Below, in pieces: positions 40,761-48,494 of a stretch of 64,000 nt of DNA (position 1 is its first letter; each line of letters starts with the position of its first letter). Made by a program: the position numbers and the translations under genes. Under the pieces are notes generated by a model. The model saw only the letters and a program-made list of their open reading frames with translations, made no database searches and was not told where the DNA came from. This DNA comes from Phycisphaerales bacterium (GTDB taxonomy: Bacteria > Planctomycetota > Phycisphaerae > Phycisphaerales > UBA1924). The stretch spans positions 1 through 64,000 of the forward strand of contig DASPKU010000010.1 in the NCBI GenBank assembly GCA_035627955.1, in the 5' to 3' direction.

Positions 40761-41516
40761 ATGGGACGCACTCGCGCCGCACCGCCGCCCCGCCGCCGTG
40801 TGGTGGTATCGCTGGCCTTCGGTGTGCTCGCGACGGCTGCGCCGATGGCGTGGGGCTGGAGGCTCGCGGACGACCGGCGGCCCGGCGCCGCGCCGCTCAA
40901 CAGCGGGCCCGCCGCGGCCCTGGGCTCCTTCATCCACCCCAACGGCGCCGACGTCTGGACCTGGGGCGTCTGGGAGAAGCCGTTCATTACCAGCTGCTGG
41001 GCCGCGGGGCGCGACCCGCTCATCGTTCCCGGCCAGCGCCTCACCGTGCAGCAGCGCAAGCGCTCGTGGGAGATCAACCGTCACCCCGACGGCTGGCCCC
41101 CAAGTTCATCGGGCGTAACCGCCGACCTCCTCGCACAGCACCCGCACACGGTCGCCGAGGGGTACGCAGTTGGCTTTCCGTTCCGCTGCGGCCGGGCCGT
41201 GATCCTGCGCGCCGCCCCCGGCGGCGACCCCGCCGACCACGTAGCGGCGCACGGGTATGACATGGGCATGGCCGCCTACACCGAGCACCTGGGGCGCGTG
41301 GTCCCCACCAGCGTCATCTGGCCGGGGATGCTCGGGAACATCGCCGCGTACACACTGCTCCTGCTCGCGCCCTGGCACGCGGCCGCCTGGTGGCGCACCA
41401 GGCGAGCGGCGCGACTCAACCGCTGCCCCGCCTGCGGCTACGACCTCCGCGCCACTCCCGCGAACGCCCCCTGCCCGGAGTGCGGCGGGACGCGCGTGGT
41501 CTCCGCAGGTCTGTGA
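40761..41516 (+). CDS. two-helix membrane protein with C-terminal zinc ribbon, paralogue 2
   Basis: 251 residues. First helix about 14-32 (VVSLAFGVLATAAPMAWGW), second about 195-212 (GNIAAYTLLLLAPWHAA), then the tail CPACGYDLRATPANAPCPEC, the canonical planctomycete zinc-ribbon form. Between the helices is a region of about 150 residues that is unlike that of paralogue 1 except in length. Tandem duplication or parallel acquisition are both possible. Repeats follow on the 3' side. Function unknown. Confidence 0.75.
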   Translation: MGRTRAAPPPRRRVVVSLAFGVLATAAPMAWGWRLADDRRPGAAPLNSGPAAALGSFIHPNGADVWTWGVWEKPFITSCWAAGRDPLIVPGQRLTVQQRKRSWEINRHPDGWPPSSSGVTADLLAQHPHTVAEGYAVGFPFRCGRAVILRAAPGGDPADHVAAHGYDMGMAAYTEHLGRVVPTSVIWPGMLGNIAAYTLLLLAPWHAAAWWRTRRAARLNRCPACGYDLRATPANAPCPECGGTRVVSAGL

Positions 41517-41520
41517 GCCG

Positions 41521-41554
41521 CGCATCCGAGAGGGGCTCCAAGGCCGCCCCTCTC
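41521..41554. repeat. 34-bp hairpin repeat, copy 1
   Basis: CGCATCCGAGAGGGGCTCCA then AGGCCGCCCCTCTC; identical to 41710-41743. Palindrome GAGAGGGGC / GCCCCTCTC. Confidence 0.85.
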
Positions 41555-41614
41555 AAGGTCTCCGGGCCTCTGCGTGCACACCGCGCCCGCCGAGCGCGCG
41601 AGCGATGTGCCTTA

Positions 41615-41667
41615 AGCAGGGAGTCGCAAGAGGGGCGGCAGCCCCTTTTGCACTAGCGGAACGAGGA
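41615..41667. repeat. copy C of the 52-bp hairpin repeat
   Basis: Nearly identical to copy A over the first 38 bases (AGCAGGGAGTCGCAAGAGGG, then GCGGCAGCCCCTTTTGCA) and again at CGGAACGAG. It lies between the two 34-bp hairpin copies. Confidence 0.85.
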
Positions 41668-41709
41668 CGGCGCAGGGCGCGCCCAGCACCCTCAGTGTGA
41701 AGGATGTCG

Positions 41710-41743
41710 CGCATCCGAGAGGGGCTCCAAGGCCGCCCCTCTC
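41710..41743. repeat. 34-bp hairpin repeat, copy 2
   Basis: Identical to 41521-41554. The gap 41517-41840 consists mostly of these repeats; no gene seen in it. Confidence 0.85.
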
Positions 41744-41828
41744 GGGCTCTCCTGGTTTGGCGACGGTGACGTGCTTGCTCAAGCGAATGGGAACAAATCA
41801 CTAGGTGGGTTTGTAAATGGGTTCGCCG

Positions 41829-41834
41829 TAAACT
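41829..41834 (+). promoter_or_regulatory. possible -10 element (TAAACT), leaderless start of SIR2-like gene
   Basis: TAAACT, six bases before ATG 41841; upstream DNA is AT-richer than the surroundings. Confidence 0.5.
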
Positions 41835-41840
41835 CGGCTC

Positions 41841-42749
41841 ATGGCCGTGACCACATTCATCCTTGGAGCGGGCGCGAGCAAGCCCTACGGGTTCCCCATC
41901 GCATCCGAGCTACGAACGGCGATCTGCAATGCCCCCCCAGTGTTCATCGACCGCATGTGGGAGGGCGACAAGATGATGACTCAGATGGCGAAGGAGCAAT
42001 CAAAGAGGATCGCCACGGCTCTCCGCGCGAGCGGCCAGGCCTCGATTGACGCCTGGCTGGCCCAACAGCCGCAACACGCGGAATGGGGGAAGACTGCGAT
42101 TGCCATGCACCTGCTGCCGGTAGAGGCCCGTTGTCTGGCCTCCGATACGGAGGACTGGTACAGCTGGTTCTTCCGCAGGTACCAAGTCAAAGGCGGCCTC
42201 AACTTCGCCAACGTACGGGTGGTCACCTTCAACTACGACCGCAGCTTGGAAATGTTCCTTGTTCAGGCGTGCATGAATAGTTTCGGGATGACGCTCGATC
42301 AGGCGGTCTCGCACGTAGGACAACTCCCACTCGTGCACGTGTACGGAACCTTCGCGGCACCCGCGCTCCAGTCGCACTTCACCAATCGGGTGCGATTGCA
42401 CCTCGAGGTGTTTGTCGAGGCGTCGAAGGGCATTCTCACCATGAACGATGAGCGTGAGGCGGCGGACCGCGCCGTCGCGACAGCTAGAAAGTTCATTGAC
42501 GAGGCACGCCATGTGGTCTTCCTTGGTTTCGGCTTCGACGAAGCGAACCTCGCTCGCATCGGCGCGCACCGGGCAAGAGCCGCATGGGTGATGCGGAAGG
42601 GTCAGGTCGACTGCTTGGGTTCGGCCTATGGCATGCTCGAGGGAGAGCGGATGCTTGCTCGCATGCGCATAGGAATCGAACCCAAGTTCGGCATCCCGAC
42701 CTATGGGTGTTACGAGCTCCTCCGATCGGCCGTGACGTGGGAGGACTAG
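41841..42749 (+). CDS. SIR2-like domain protein
   Basis: 302 residues. The SIR2-like nucleotide-binding elements are present: ILGAGASKPYGFP (GAGAS at 9-13), VVTFNYDRSLE (TFNYD at 129-133), a VHVYGT motif (about 165-170, matching the usual LHG) and VVFLGFGFDEANL (about 225-237). Stand-alone SIR2 proteins of this class often hydrolyse NAD+ in anti-phage defence, but no effector partner is visible here. The gene is visibly AT-richer than its neighbours (several lines near 50-60 percent GC against about 70) and is flanked by repeats on the 5' side, which suggests recent acquisition. Its stop overlaps that of a minus-strand frame in a shared CTAG. Confidence 0.82.
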   Translation: MAVTTFILGAGASKPYGFPIASELRTAICNAPPVFIDRMWEGDKMMTQMAKEQSKRIATALRASGQASIDAWLAQQPQHAEWGKTAIAMHLLPVEARCLASDTEDWYSWFFRRYQVKGGLNFANVRVVTFNYDRSLEMFLVQACMNSFGMTLDQAVSHVGQLPLVHVYGTFAAPALQSHFTNRVRLHLEVFVEASKGILTMNDEREAADRAVATARKFIDEARHVVFLGFGFDEANLARIGAHRARAAWVMRKGQVDCLGSAYGMLEGERMLARMRIGIEPKFGIPTYGCYELLRSAVTWED

Positions 42750-43105
42750 CTCAAGAGACCGCGATCCGCTGCGGGGGCGGCCGCGACCCACGCGCGGAAC
42801 TTGGGGACAGCTTCCAACGTCGCGTTCACGACTGCGGTGAACTCCGCTGCGGCCACGAACGAGGGATTCGCCACCTCGAACAACCTCTCCGCAGCTTCGT
42901 CTAGCCCGCTTGCCGCCTCCGACAACCCCCCCGCACCCTCCACGAACCCGTCCGCACCCTGCGCGGGTTTTCTCGCACGGGGCGGGGGTTTGTTGGCGTG
43001 GGGCGGCGGTTGTTCCGGCAGGCCTTGCGCGTTCCCGGCCCGGCCACGCGCGTCCTCGGGGCGCTGACTGAAAAAATCAGAAGGTGCACCGAAGTCCCCC
43101 TCCAT
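42746..43105 (-). CDS. possible low-complexity protein, uncertain
   Basis: 119 residues if read from the ATG at 43105 (a frame also opens at 43135). The N-terminal half is Pro/Arg-rich (PEQPPPHANKPPPRARKP); the second half is Ala/Glu-rich and helical (GAGGLSEAASGLDEAAERLF). It ends in a CTAG shared with the SIR2-like stop. The plus strand of the same DNA also stays open over part of its length, so coding strand is not certain. No family recognised. Confidence 0.35.
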   Translation of the reverse strand: MEGDFGAPSDFFSQRPEDARGRAGNAQGLPEQPPPHANKPPPRARKPAQGADGFVEGAGGLSEAASGLDEAAERLFEVANPSFVAAAEFTAVVNATLEAVPKFRAWVAAAPAADRGLLS

Positions 43106-43166
43106 CCTCGCCGAAACCTCTGTACCGCGGGGCAATGACGCTCCCGCTCATACGGAGTGTTCCACC

Positions 43167-43829
43167 ATGTCCAGCTGGCTGCCCATCACTGATTCTGGTT
43201 TCGATGCGTTCTACCTCAACTTCAAGACGCTGATCGCGGCCAACCCCACCAACTATGGCTTGCAGGCCAGCGACGGCACGGCCCTGGCGGCCGACTACAC
43301 GGCGTGGCACAACGCGTACCTCGCGGCCACGCAGGAGACCACCCGCACCAAGGCGACGGTGGCCACCAAGAACACGCAGAAGCGCACCAGCATGTCGCTG
43401 GTCCGCGGCTACGCGGCCCAGATCCGCGTGAACCGCGCCGTCACCGAGGCCCTCAAGATCGGCCTGGGCCTGCACATCCCCGACACCACGCCGTCGGTCA
43501 TCCCGCCGCCCGCGACCAAGCCGGTGCTCTCGATCGCCCGCATCGAGCAGGGCAGCCAGCAGGTGCGCGCCACCGACGAGGCCACCCCCAACAAGCGCTC
43601 GCGGCCCGTCGGCAGCGCGGGGATGCTGCTCTACCGCGCCATCGCCACCGACGCGGTGAACGACCCGGCGCAGGCCACCTTCGTGGGCTTCGTGGGCCGC
43701 CCCGACTTCACCTGCGAGTTCACCTCCGCCGACCGCGGCAAGACGGTGACGTACTTCGCCCGCTGGACCAACGCCAAGGGCCAGACCGGCCCCTGGAGCC
43801 AGGGCGTGTCGTCCTCGATCGCCGCGTAA
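43167..43829 (+). CDS. conserved hypothetical protein, Fn3-like C-terminus
   Basis: 220 residues from ATG 43167 (GGAG upstream). The N-terminus MSSWLPITDSGFDAFYLNFK and the helical segment with LAADYTAWHNAYLAATQET are similar to a small family I recall from planctomycetes and Bacteroidota, of unknown function. The C-terminal 80 residues end in TVTYFARWTNAKGQTGPWSQ, which resembles a fibronectin type III domain. No signal peptide. The next gene on the same strand (43932) is probably linked. Confidence 0.7.
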   Translation: MSSWLPITDSGFDAFYLNFKTLIAANPTNYGLQASDGTALAADYTAWHNAYLAATQETTRTKATVATKNTQKRTSMSLVRGYAAQIRVNRAVTEALKIGLGLHIPDTTPSVIPPPATKPVLSIARIEQGSQQVRATDEATPNKRSRPVGSAGMLLYRAIATDAVNDPAQATFVGFVGRPDFTCEFTSADRGKTVTYFARWTNAKGQTGPWSQGVSSSIAA

Positions 43830-43931
43830 GCACCCGCACACTCTGGGAGACGCGCCCGGGCGGTGGTTGCCTGTTTACGCCGCCCGGGCGCACGCCCACC
43901 CGACGTTGATTCGCCCCCGCGGAGGTTCCCC

Positions 43932-44309
43932 ATGACACCGCAGAGCGGCGCGGCCGTGCGCCCGCGCAGCAATAAACCCAGGTCCATCCTCGAGGCGGGG
44001 CTGCCCGACCCGAGGCCGGTGACTACCTACAGCGTGGAGGTGGTGGGCACGAACCACCTGCTGGTCACGCTGGACCAGCCCTGCGTGATCCGTTCACCCG
44101 CGTGGTCGCTGGTGGACTCGATCACCGGCGAGGTGCTCACCGCCACCGGCGTCGAGATCGTGAGCCCTAAGCAGTTCACCCTCGAGTTCTCCAGCACCAT
44201 CAAGGACAGCATGGGCTTCGTCGAGGTGCCCTACATGGACACCAGCGTGCAGAACTTCGCGGGCGGGTTCGTGAAGCCCGGGGCGCAGTGGTTCCGGGCG
44301 GCGGGGTAG
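43932..44309 (+). CDS. hypothetical beta-rich protein, 125 aa
   Basis: Start ATG 43932 with GGAGG upstream. The chain VTTYSVEVVGTNHLLVTLDQ and KQFTLEFSSTIKDSMGFVEV suggests an all-beta domain; the end FVKPGAQWFRAAG is unremarkable. No signal peptide, membrane helix or known motif. It lies 102 bases after gene 43167 on the same strand, with a good ribosome-binding site of its own. Function unknown. Confidence 0.65.
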   Translation: MTPQSGAAVRPRSNKPRSILEAGLPDPRPVTTYSVEVVGTNHLLVTLDQPCVIRSPAWSLVDSITGEVLTATGVEIVSPKQFTLEFSSTIKDSMGFVEVPYMDTSVQNFAGGFVKPGAQWFRAAG

Positions 44310-44322
44310 GCCCCGCCGGGGT

Positions 44323-44418
44323 GATGTCGGATGTCGGAGGTCGGATGTCGGACGGTCAGGAAGCCGTCGGCGGCGCCGTGCTGCACCTCCGACATCGCAC
44401 ATCCGACATCCGACATCC
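44323..44418. repeat. two inverted 7-bp arrays between convergent genes
   Basis: Left arm: GATGTCG, GATGTCG, GAGGTCG, GATGTCG (44323-44350). Right arm: the complement, with CATCCGA, CATCCGA, CATCC ending at 44418. Together they can form a long hairpin; no T tract. Situated between gene 43932 and the convergent dockerin gene. Confidence 0.85.
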
Positions 44419-44422
44419 TTCT

Positions 44423-45928
44423 CTAGCAGGGCCCGCCCCCCAGGATCCTGAAGAACGCCTCGATGTCCTGGTCGGTGGCGTAGTCCCCGTCCCCGTTGAA
44501 GTCGCTGCCGCAGGGGCAGCACGTGGTGCAGCAGAAGCCGCCGATGCAGGCGAAGAAGGCCTCGATGTCCTGGTCGGTGCCGAAGTCGCCGTCGCCGTTG
44601 AAGTCGCTGGTGCCGCACCCGGGCAGGTGCAGCAGGAGGCTCAGGTTCAGCCGCCAGCGCGCCCGCGGCGTGCCGCCGTGCACCTCCGTGGTCACCAGGT
44701 CGGGCAGGCGGTTGTGGCCGATGTCGCCCACCCCCGCGAGCACCCGCCCCATGGTGTCAAAGCCGATGCCGGCGCGGTTGGCGTAGCCGCCCATGCCGTC
44801 GTTCACCCACACCTGCCCGAAGGCGGAGGCGTTGGGCACCTTGAGGATGTGGGCACGCCCGCCGGTGAAGCCGGCGACGGCGATAGTCGCGGTCGATTCG
44901 TTGTCCTCGGCCCGCGTCTCCCGCGCGGTGAGGGTGAACTCGCCGTTGTCCCCCGCGAGCAGGACGTAGAGGCCGCCCTCACCGCTGACGTCGCCGCGCT
45001 CGCCGAAGACCACGAGGTCGGCGCGGGCGTCGCCGTTGAGGTCGGTGAGGTACGCGCGGGCCTGGCCGGTGCGGACGTTGGTCAGGCGCACGTCGAGGGT
45101 GAAGGCGGTCTGGAAGTGCACGGCGCCCGAGCCGTCGTTGAGGTTCACGGCGACGGTGGTCTGTGCGTGCGCATCGCTGCCGGTGTTCACGAGGGAGACC
45201 ACGTCGGGCACGGCGTCGCCGGTGACGTCGGCCAGCAGCGTGATGCCCCCGGCGCCCACGCCCGAGCCCCAGCCCGACTGCAGCGGGGGCATGAAGGTGC
45301 CGTTGCCGTTGCCGCGGAGGACGGAGAAGGCGTGGTCGCCCGCGGGCGAGACGATGTCGGCCCTGAGGTCCCCGTTCATGTCGGCGATGGCGACGCTGCG
45401 GCCGCCCGGGCCGCGCGGCGTGGTGTCGGTCCAGCTGTTCACGAGGTTCACCTGGCCGGCGAAGCCGCCGTTTTCCTGGCCGAAGAGGATGGCGAGGTTG
45501 GGGCGGACGCCCGACTCGGGGCTGAACCGCGCCAGGCGCGTGGTGACGAGGTCGGCGCGCCGGTCGCCGTTGAAGTCCGCGAGCGCGAGGGCGATCTCGC
45601 CGAAGTCCGCGCCGTCCAGCTGGGGCGTCGTGGTGATGGGGGAGGAGAACACGTCGTCGGAGAGGTTGAGCAGCGTGGTGATGACGGGCACGCCCGCGGC
45701 GATGTCGGCGATCACGATGTCGGCGCGGTTGTCGCCGTTGACGTCGGCGACCTCGATGCCGGCGCCGGGGGCCCGCGCGGCGGGCGTGAGGGCAACGCCG
45801 GGCGGGGCGGCCGCGAACTGCGGCGGCCCGCCCTGGGCCAGCGCGGGGGCGGTGAGGGCCGGGGCGGCCGCGGCCGAGGTGAGAACGAGGCAGACCCTGA
45901 CGCCCGCGTGCCAGCCTGTGTAGCCCAT
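44423..45928 (-). CDS. exported FG-GAP/VCBS-repeat protein with GC-type dockerin
   Basis: 501 residues from ATG 45928 (AGGAGG upstream). Signal peptide with LVLTSAAAAPALTAPALA. At least five repeats of the VCBS/FG-GAP type carry calcium-binding loops (VADVNGDNRADIVIAD, LADFNGDRRADLVTT, IADMNGDLRADIVSP, LTDLNGDARADLVVF), which form a seven-bladed integrin-like propeller. The GC dockerin closes the protein (SDFNGDGDFGTDQDIEAFF, GGFCC, SDFNGDGDYATDQDIEAFF, end GGGPC). Likely a surface or adhesion protein. Calcium binding is inferred from the loop pattern. Confidence 0.87.
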   Translation of the reverse strand: MGYTGWHAGVRVCLVLTSAAAAPALTAPALAQGGPPQFAAAPPGVALTPAARAPGAGIEVADVNGDNRADIVIADIAAGVPVITTLLNLSDDVFSSPITTTPQLDGADFGEIALALADFNGDRRADLVTTRLARFSPESGVRPNLAILFGQENGGFAGQVNLVNSWTDTTPRGPGGRSVAIADMNGDLRADIVSPAGDHAFSVLRGNGNGTFMPPLQSGWGSGVGAGGITLLADVTGDAVPDVVSLVNTGSDAHAQTTVAVNLNDGSGAVHFQTAFTLDVRLTNVRTGQARAYLTDLNGDARADLVVFGERGDVSGEGGLYVLLAGDNGEFTLTARETRAEDNESTATIAVAGFTGGRAHILKVPNASAFGQVWVNDGMGGYANRAGIGFDTMGRVLAGVGDIGHNRLPDLVTTEVHGGTPRARWRLNLSLLLHLPGCGTSDFNGDGDFGTDQDIEAFFACIGGFCCTTCCPCGSDFNGDGDYATDQDIEAFFRILGGGPC

Positions 45929-46040
45929 GTGCGCGCCCTCCTGAGGAAGCGGCGTTGGCCCGCCCACAAGCCCGCCGTGCAAGTGTGCATGCGGCGGCGC
46001 GGGCGTGCGCGGATCAGCGGCGCGGATTGCGGGCGCGGTA

Positions 46041-46090
46041 AAAAAAGCACGCGGCCCGCCGACCCGGTGCGGGTGGTCGGCGGGCCGCGT
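46041..46090 (-). terminator. strong terminator of the minus-strand dockerin gene
   Basis: 16-bp perfect stem ACGCGGCCCGCCGACC / GGTCGGCGGGCCGCGT; on the minus strand it is followed by GCTTTTTTTA. Confidence 0.92.
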
Positions 46091-46120
46091 GGGATGAATC
46101 AGCCGGATGCTACGGACGGC

Positions 46121-48187
46121 TCAGCAGGGGTTGCCGCCCAGCACGCGGAAGAAGGCCTCGATGTCCTGATCGGTGCCGAAGTCGCCGTCGCCGTTGAAGT
46201 CGCTGCCCTGGCAGAAGCAGGTCGAGCAGCACGTGCCGCCGAGGCAGGCGAAGAAGGCCTCGATGTCCTGGTCGGTGCCGCTGTCGCCGTCGCCGTTGTA
46301 GTCCTGCGGGCCGCACTCGTTGCCGGGGCAGGGCGGGGCCCCGCCGATGGTGACGAACTGGTCGCCGGCGATCGCGGTGAAGTCGACCACCGCGGACTCG
46401 CCGAGGCTGGGGGCGTAGGGCTCGCCCGCGGGCGTGGGCAGGCCGCCGATGACCTGGTTGGACACGAAGTCGTGGCCGGTGCCGTTGAGGAAGCCGGCGA
46501 CGCGGATGGGGCCGTTGTCCCAGCCCAGCTCCGCGAGGTCGATCTCCAGCTCGATGCCGGTGGTGACGCTGGCCGCGCCGGAGGTGCTCGGGGTGCCGTC
46601 GATACCGCTCACGCCCGCGACGTTGGAGTTGTTGATGGCGACCTTGATGAGGCCGGGGGTGAGCTGGCCGTTGAACGCGGCACGGGGGGCGCCGTCGGTG
46701 TTCAGCGGGTCGGTGCTGACGAAGTCGGGCTCGTCGCGGTAGGTGGCGGGGAAGTTCATGACCGGCAGCGTGGACTTGGGCCCGCCGCTGGTGGCCGAGT
46801 AGTCCATGATGTAGCCGGAGCTGTAGATGGGACCGTCGGCGCGGAGGATCGCGGCGTTGGTGTAGTTCTCCACCGGGTAGCTGCCGTTGGTGATGCCGAT
46901 GAAGTAGTCGGCGGCGAAACCGGACTCAAACTTCATGCCGGGGCGGGTGGCGTCGCCGCCGCCGCCGGTACCCATGCGGTTGATGCCGTTGTAGTCAACG
47001 TCCACGTTGTCCATGCGGAGCACGTTCTGGCCCTCGCTGGCGTTGACGTCGATGAACAGGTCGAGCTTGTTGAAGTTGGTCTCGAGGTTGCCGGTGATGA
47101 GCAGGTAGAGCTTGCCGTTGCTGACGGTGCCGTAGAGGCCGTCGATCTCGGAGCCCGCGGCCACGTCGTTGTTGGGCAGGGTGATGCCGGTGACGCCGCC
47201 GCCGACGCCGGCGGTGTTGCCGTTGTCGAGGGAGCACTGGAGGGCGGGGGCGCCGGCGTCGCCGCCGGTGAGCACGCCGTTGCTGAGCGGGGCCGCGGTG
47301 CCGCAGTACCAGCCGGGGCCGCCGCCCGCGGGCAGCAGCTGCGCAAAGTTGGTGTAGAGGGCGGTGGGGGCGCCGCCGGTGGTGACGCCCGCCCAGTAGC
47401 CCGGGGTGAACGCGGCATCGAAGGTGAGGCCGGGCTGCGTGCCGTTGGTGCCCATGCGGTTGAGGCCGCCGCCGTCAACGCCGTTGTTGTCGGAGCGGAG
47501 GGTGTTCTGGCCGCCGGTGCCGGTGTCGAAGAAGATCTCGAGCTTGTTGAAGTTGCTCTCGAGGTTGCCGGCGATGAAGACGTAGAGGATGTCGTCGGCC
47601 GTGTCGGCCTCGGTGCCGTTGTTGTAGACCACGGCGTAGAGGGCGTCGATCTCCGAGCCGTTGGCGGTGACGCCGGTGTTCTGGGTGTTGTTGCCGAAGC
47701 CGGTGTAGTTCTGCTGGAGGAAGCGCGGGCCGCCGTAGGTCGTGGCGTCGCGCGAGCCGTCCACCACCGGTGCGACGGCGCTGCGGGTGAGGTCGAGGGT
47801 AACGAACTGATCGCCCGCGATGTTGGCGAGGTTGATGTTGCGCGGCTCGGCGAGATTGCCGGTATTCACCGGCAGGCTGCCGATGAACTGGTTGCTGGCG
47901 TAGTCGTGGCCGCCGCCGTTGACAAAGCCTGCCACCTTGATGGACGTGGGGTTGCCCAGCGCGCTCATGGGGATGACGAGCTCGACACCCTTGGTGACGT
48001 TGGCGGGGTCGCCCACGGTGCCGAGTGTGCCCGCGGCGTTGTTGCCGAAGGTGGTGGGCTGGTTCTGGACCCAGAGGATGCTGCCGTAGGGGTCGGAGCC
48101 GAGCTGGCCGTCAACGACGGGCTGGGCGTAAGCGGCGCCGGCGCAGAGGGCCAGCAGGGCGGCGGACATCGTGGGCTTCATCTTCAT
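46121..48187 (-). CDS. exported repeat protein with GC-type dockerin
   Basis: 688 residues from ATG 48187. Signal peptide MKMKPTMSAALLALCAGAAYA. Internally duplicated: IKVAGFVNGGGHDYASNQFI recurs as IRVAGFLNGTGHDFVSNQVI, and YVFIAGNLESNFNKLEIFFD recurs as YLLITGNLETNFNKLDLFID. The modules look like beta-sandwich domains of choice-of-anchor type. The GC dockerin ends the chain (QDYNGDGDSGTDQDIEAFF, GGTCC, SDFNGDGDFGTDQDIEAFF, end GGNPC). Followed by a very strong terminator, so probably a single-gene unit. No enzymatic residues recognised. Confidence 0.85.
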   Translation of the reverse strand: MKMKPTMSAALLALCAGAAYAQPVVDGQLGSDPYGSILWVQNQPTTFGNNAAGTLGTVGDPANVTKGVELVIPMSALGNPTSIKVAGFVNGGGHDYASNQFIGSLPVNTGNLAEPRNINLANIAGDQFVTLDLTRSAVAPVVDGSRDATTYGGPRFLQQNYTGFGNNTQNTGVTANGSEIDALYAVVYNNGTEADTADDILYVFIAGNLESNFNKLEIFFDTGTGGQNTLRSDNNGVDGGGLNRMGTNGTQPGLTFDAAFTPGYWAGVTTGGAPTALYTNFAQLLPAGGGPGWYCGTAAPLSNGVLTGGDAGAPALQCSLDNGNTAGVGGGVTGITLPNNDVAAGSEIDGLYGTVSNGKLYLLITGNLETNFNKLDLFIDVNASEGQNVLRMDNVDVDYNGINRMGTGGGGDATRPGMKFESGFAADYFIGITNGSYPVENYTNAAILRADGPIYSSGYIMDYSATSGGPKSTLPVMNFPATYRDEPDFVSTDPLNTDGAPRAAFNGQLTPGLIKVAINNSNVAGVSGIDGTPSTSGAASVTTGIELEIDLAELGWDNGPIRVAGFLNGTGHDFVSNQVIGGLPTPAGEPYAPSLGESAVVDFTAIAGDQFVTIGGAPPCPGNECGPQDYNGDGDSGTDQDIEAFFACLGGTCCSTCFCQGSDFNGDGDFGTDQDIEAFFRVLGGNPC

Positions 48188-48494
48188 CTCTCCAGTCGTC
48201 GGTCGCGCAGGAAGTGCGGACGCGAGCAGTGCATTGAGGGGTCGCGGTGCGCGCGCACCACGACCCGCAATGGGCCACTGTACAGGAGGTGTCAAGCCGC
48301 TCAGATAGGGTGAATACCCCATGGGGCCCTTGGGCATGAGTGGCGTGCGGAAGGTTTCTGTATGGAGCGCGCCGGTGACTGGAACGAGCATCGCGGCCTT
48401 CGCCGCTCCAGATGGCTCCAGATACGAGTGTAGAAGCGGCGGCATCGGCTACACTGGTGGTTGGAGCGCACTCGTCGCCCACCGGGAACTCTTT
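48188..48494. other. divergent promoter region
   Basis: 307 bases between the divergent dockerin and pseudopilin genes. On the plus strand TACACT occurs about 45 bases before ATG 48495, with TTGGAG-type sequence after it. Nothing else that I can identify; no RNA element seen. Confidence 0.4.

Noticed and set aside
39682-41743. Insertion sequence
   Set aside because: The repeats do not flank a transposase and show no target-site duplication; the enclosed genes are membrane proteins.
44288-48313. About 1341-codon open frame on the plus strand
   Set aside because: Runs antisense through two dockerin genes whose own frames have signal peptides and motifs; repetitive GVVEV-type translation is a shadow of the calcium-loop codons.
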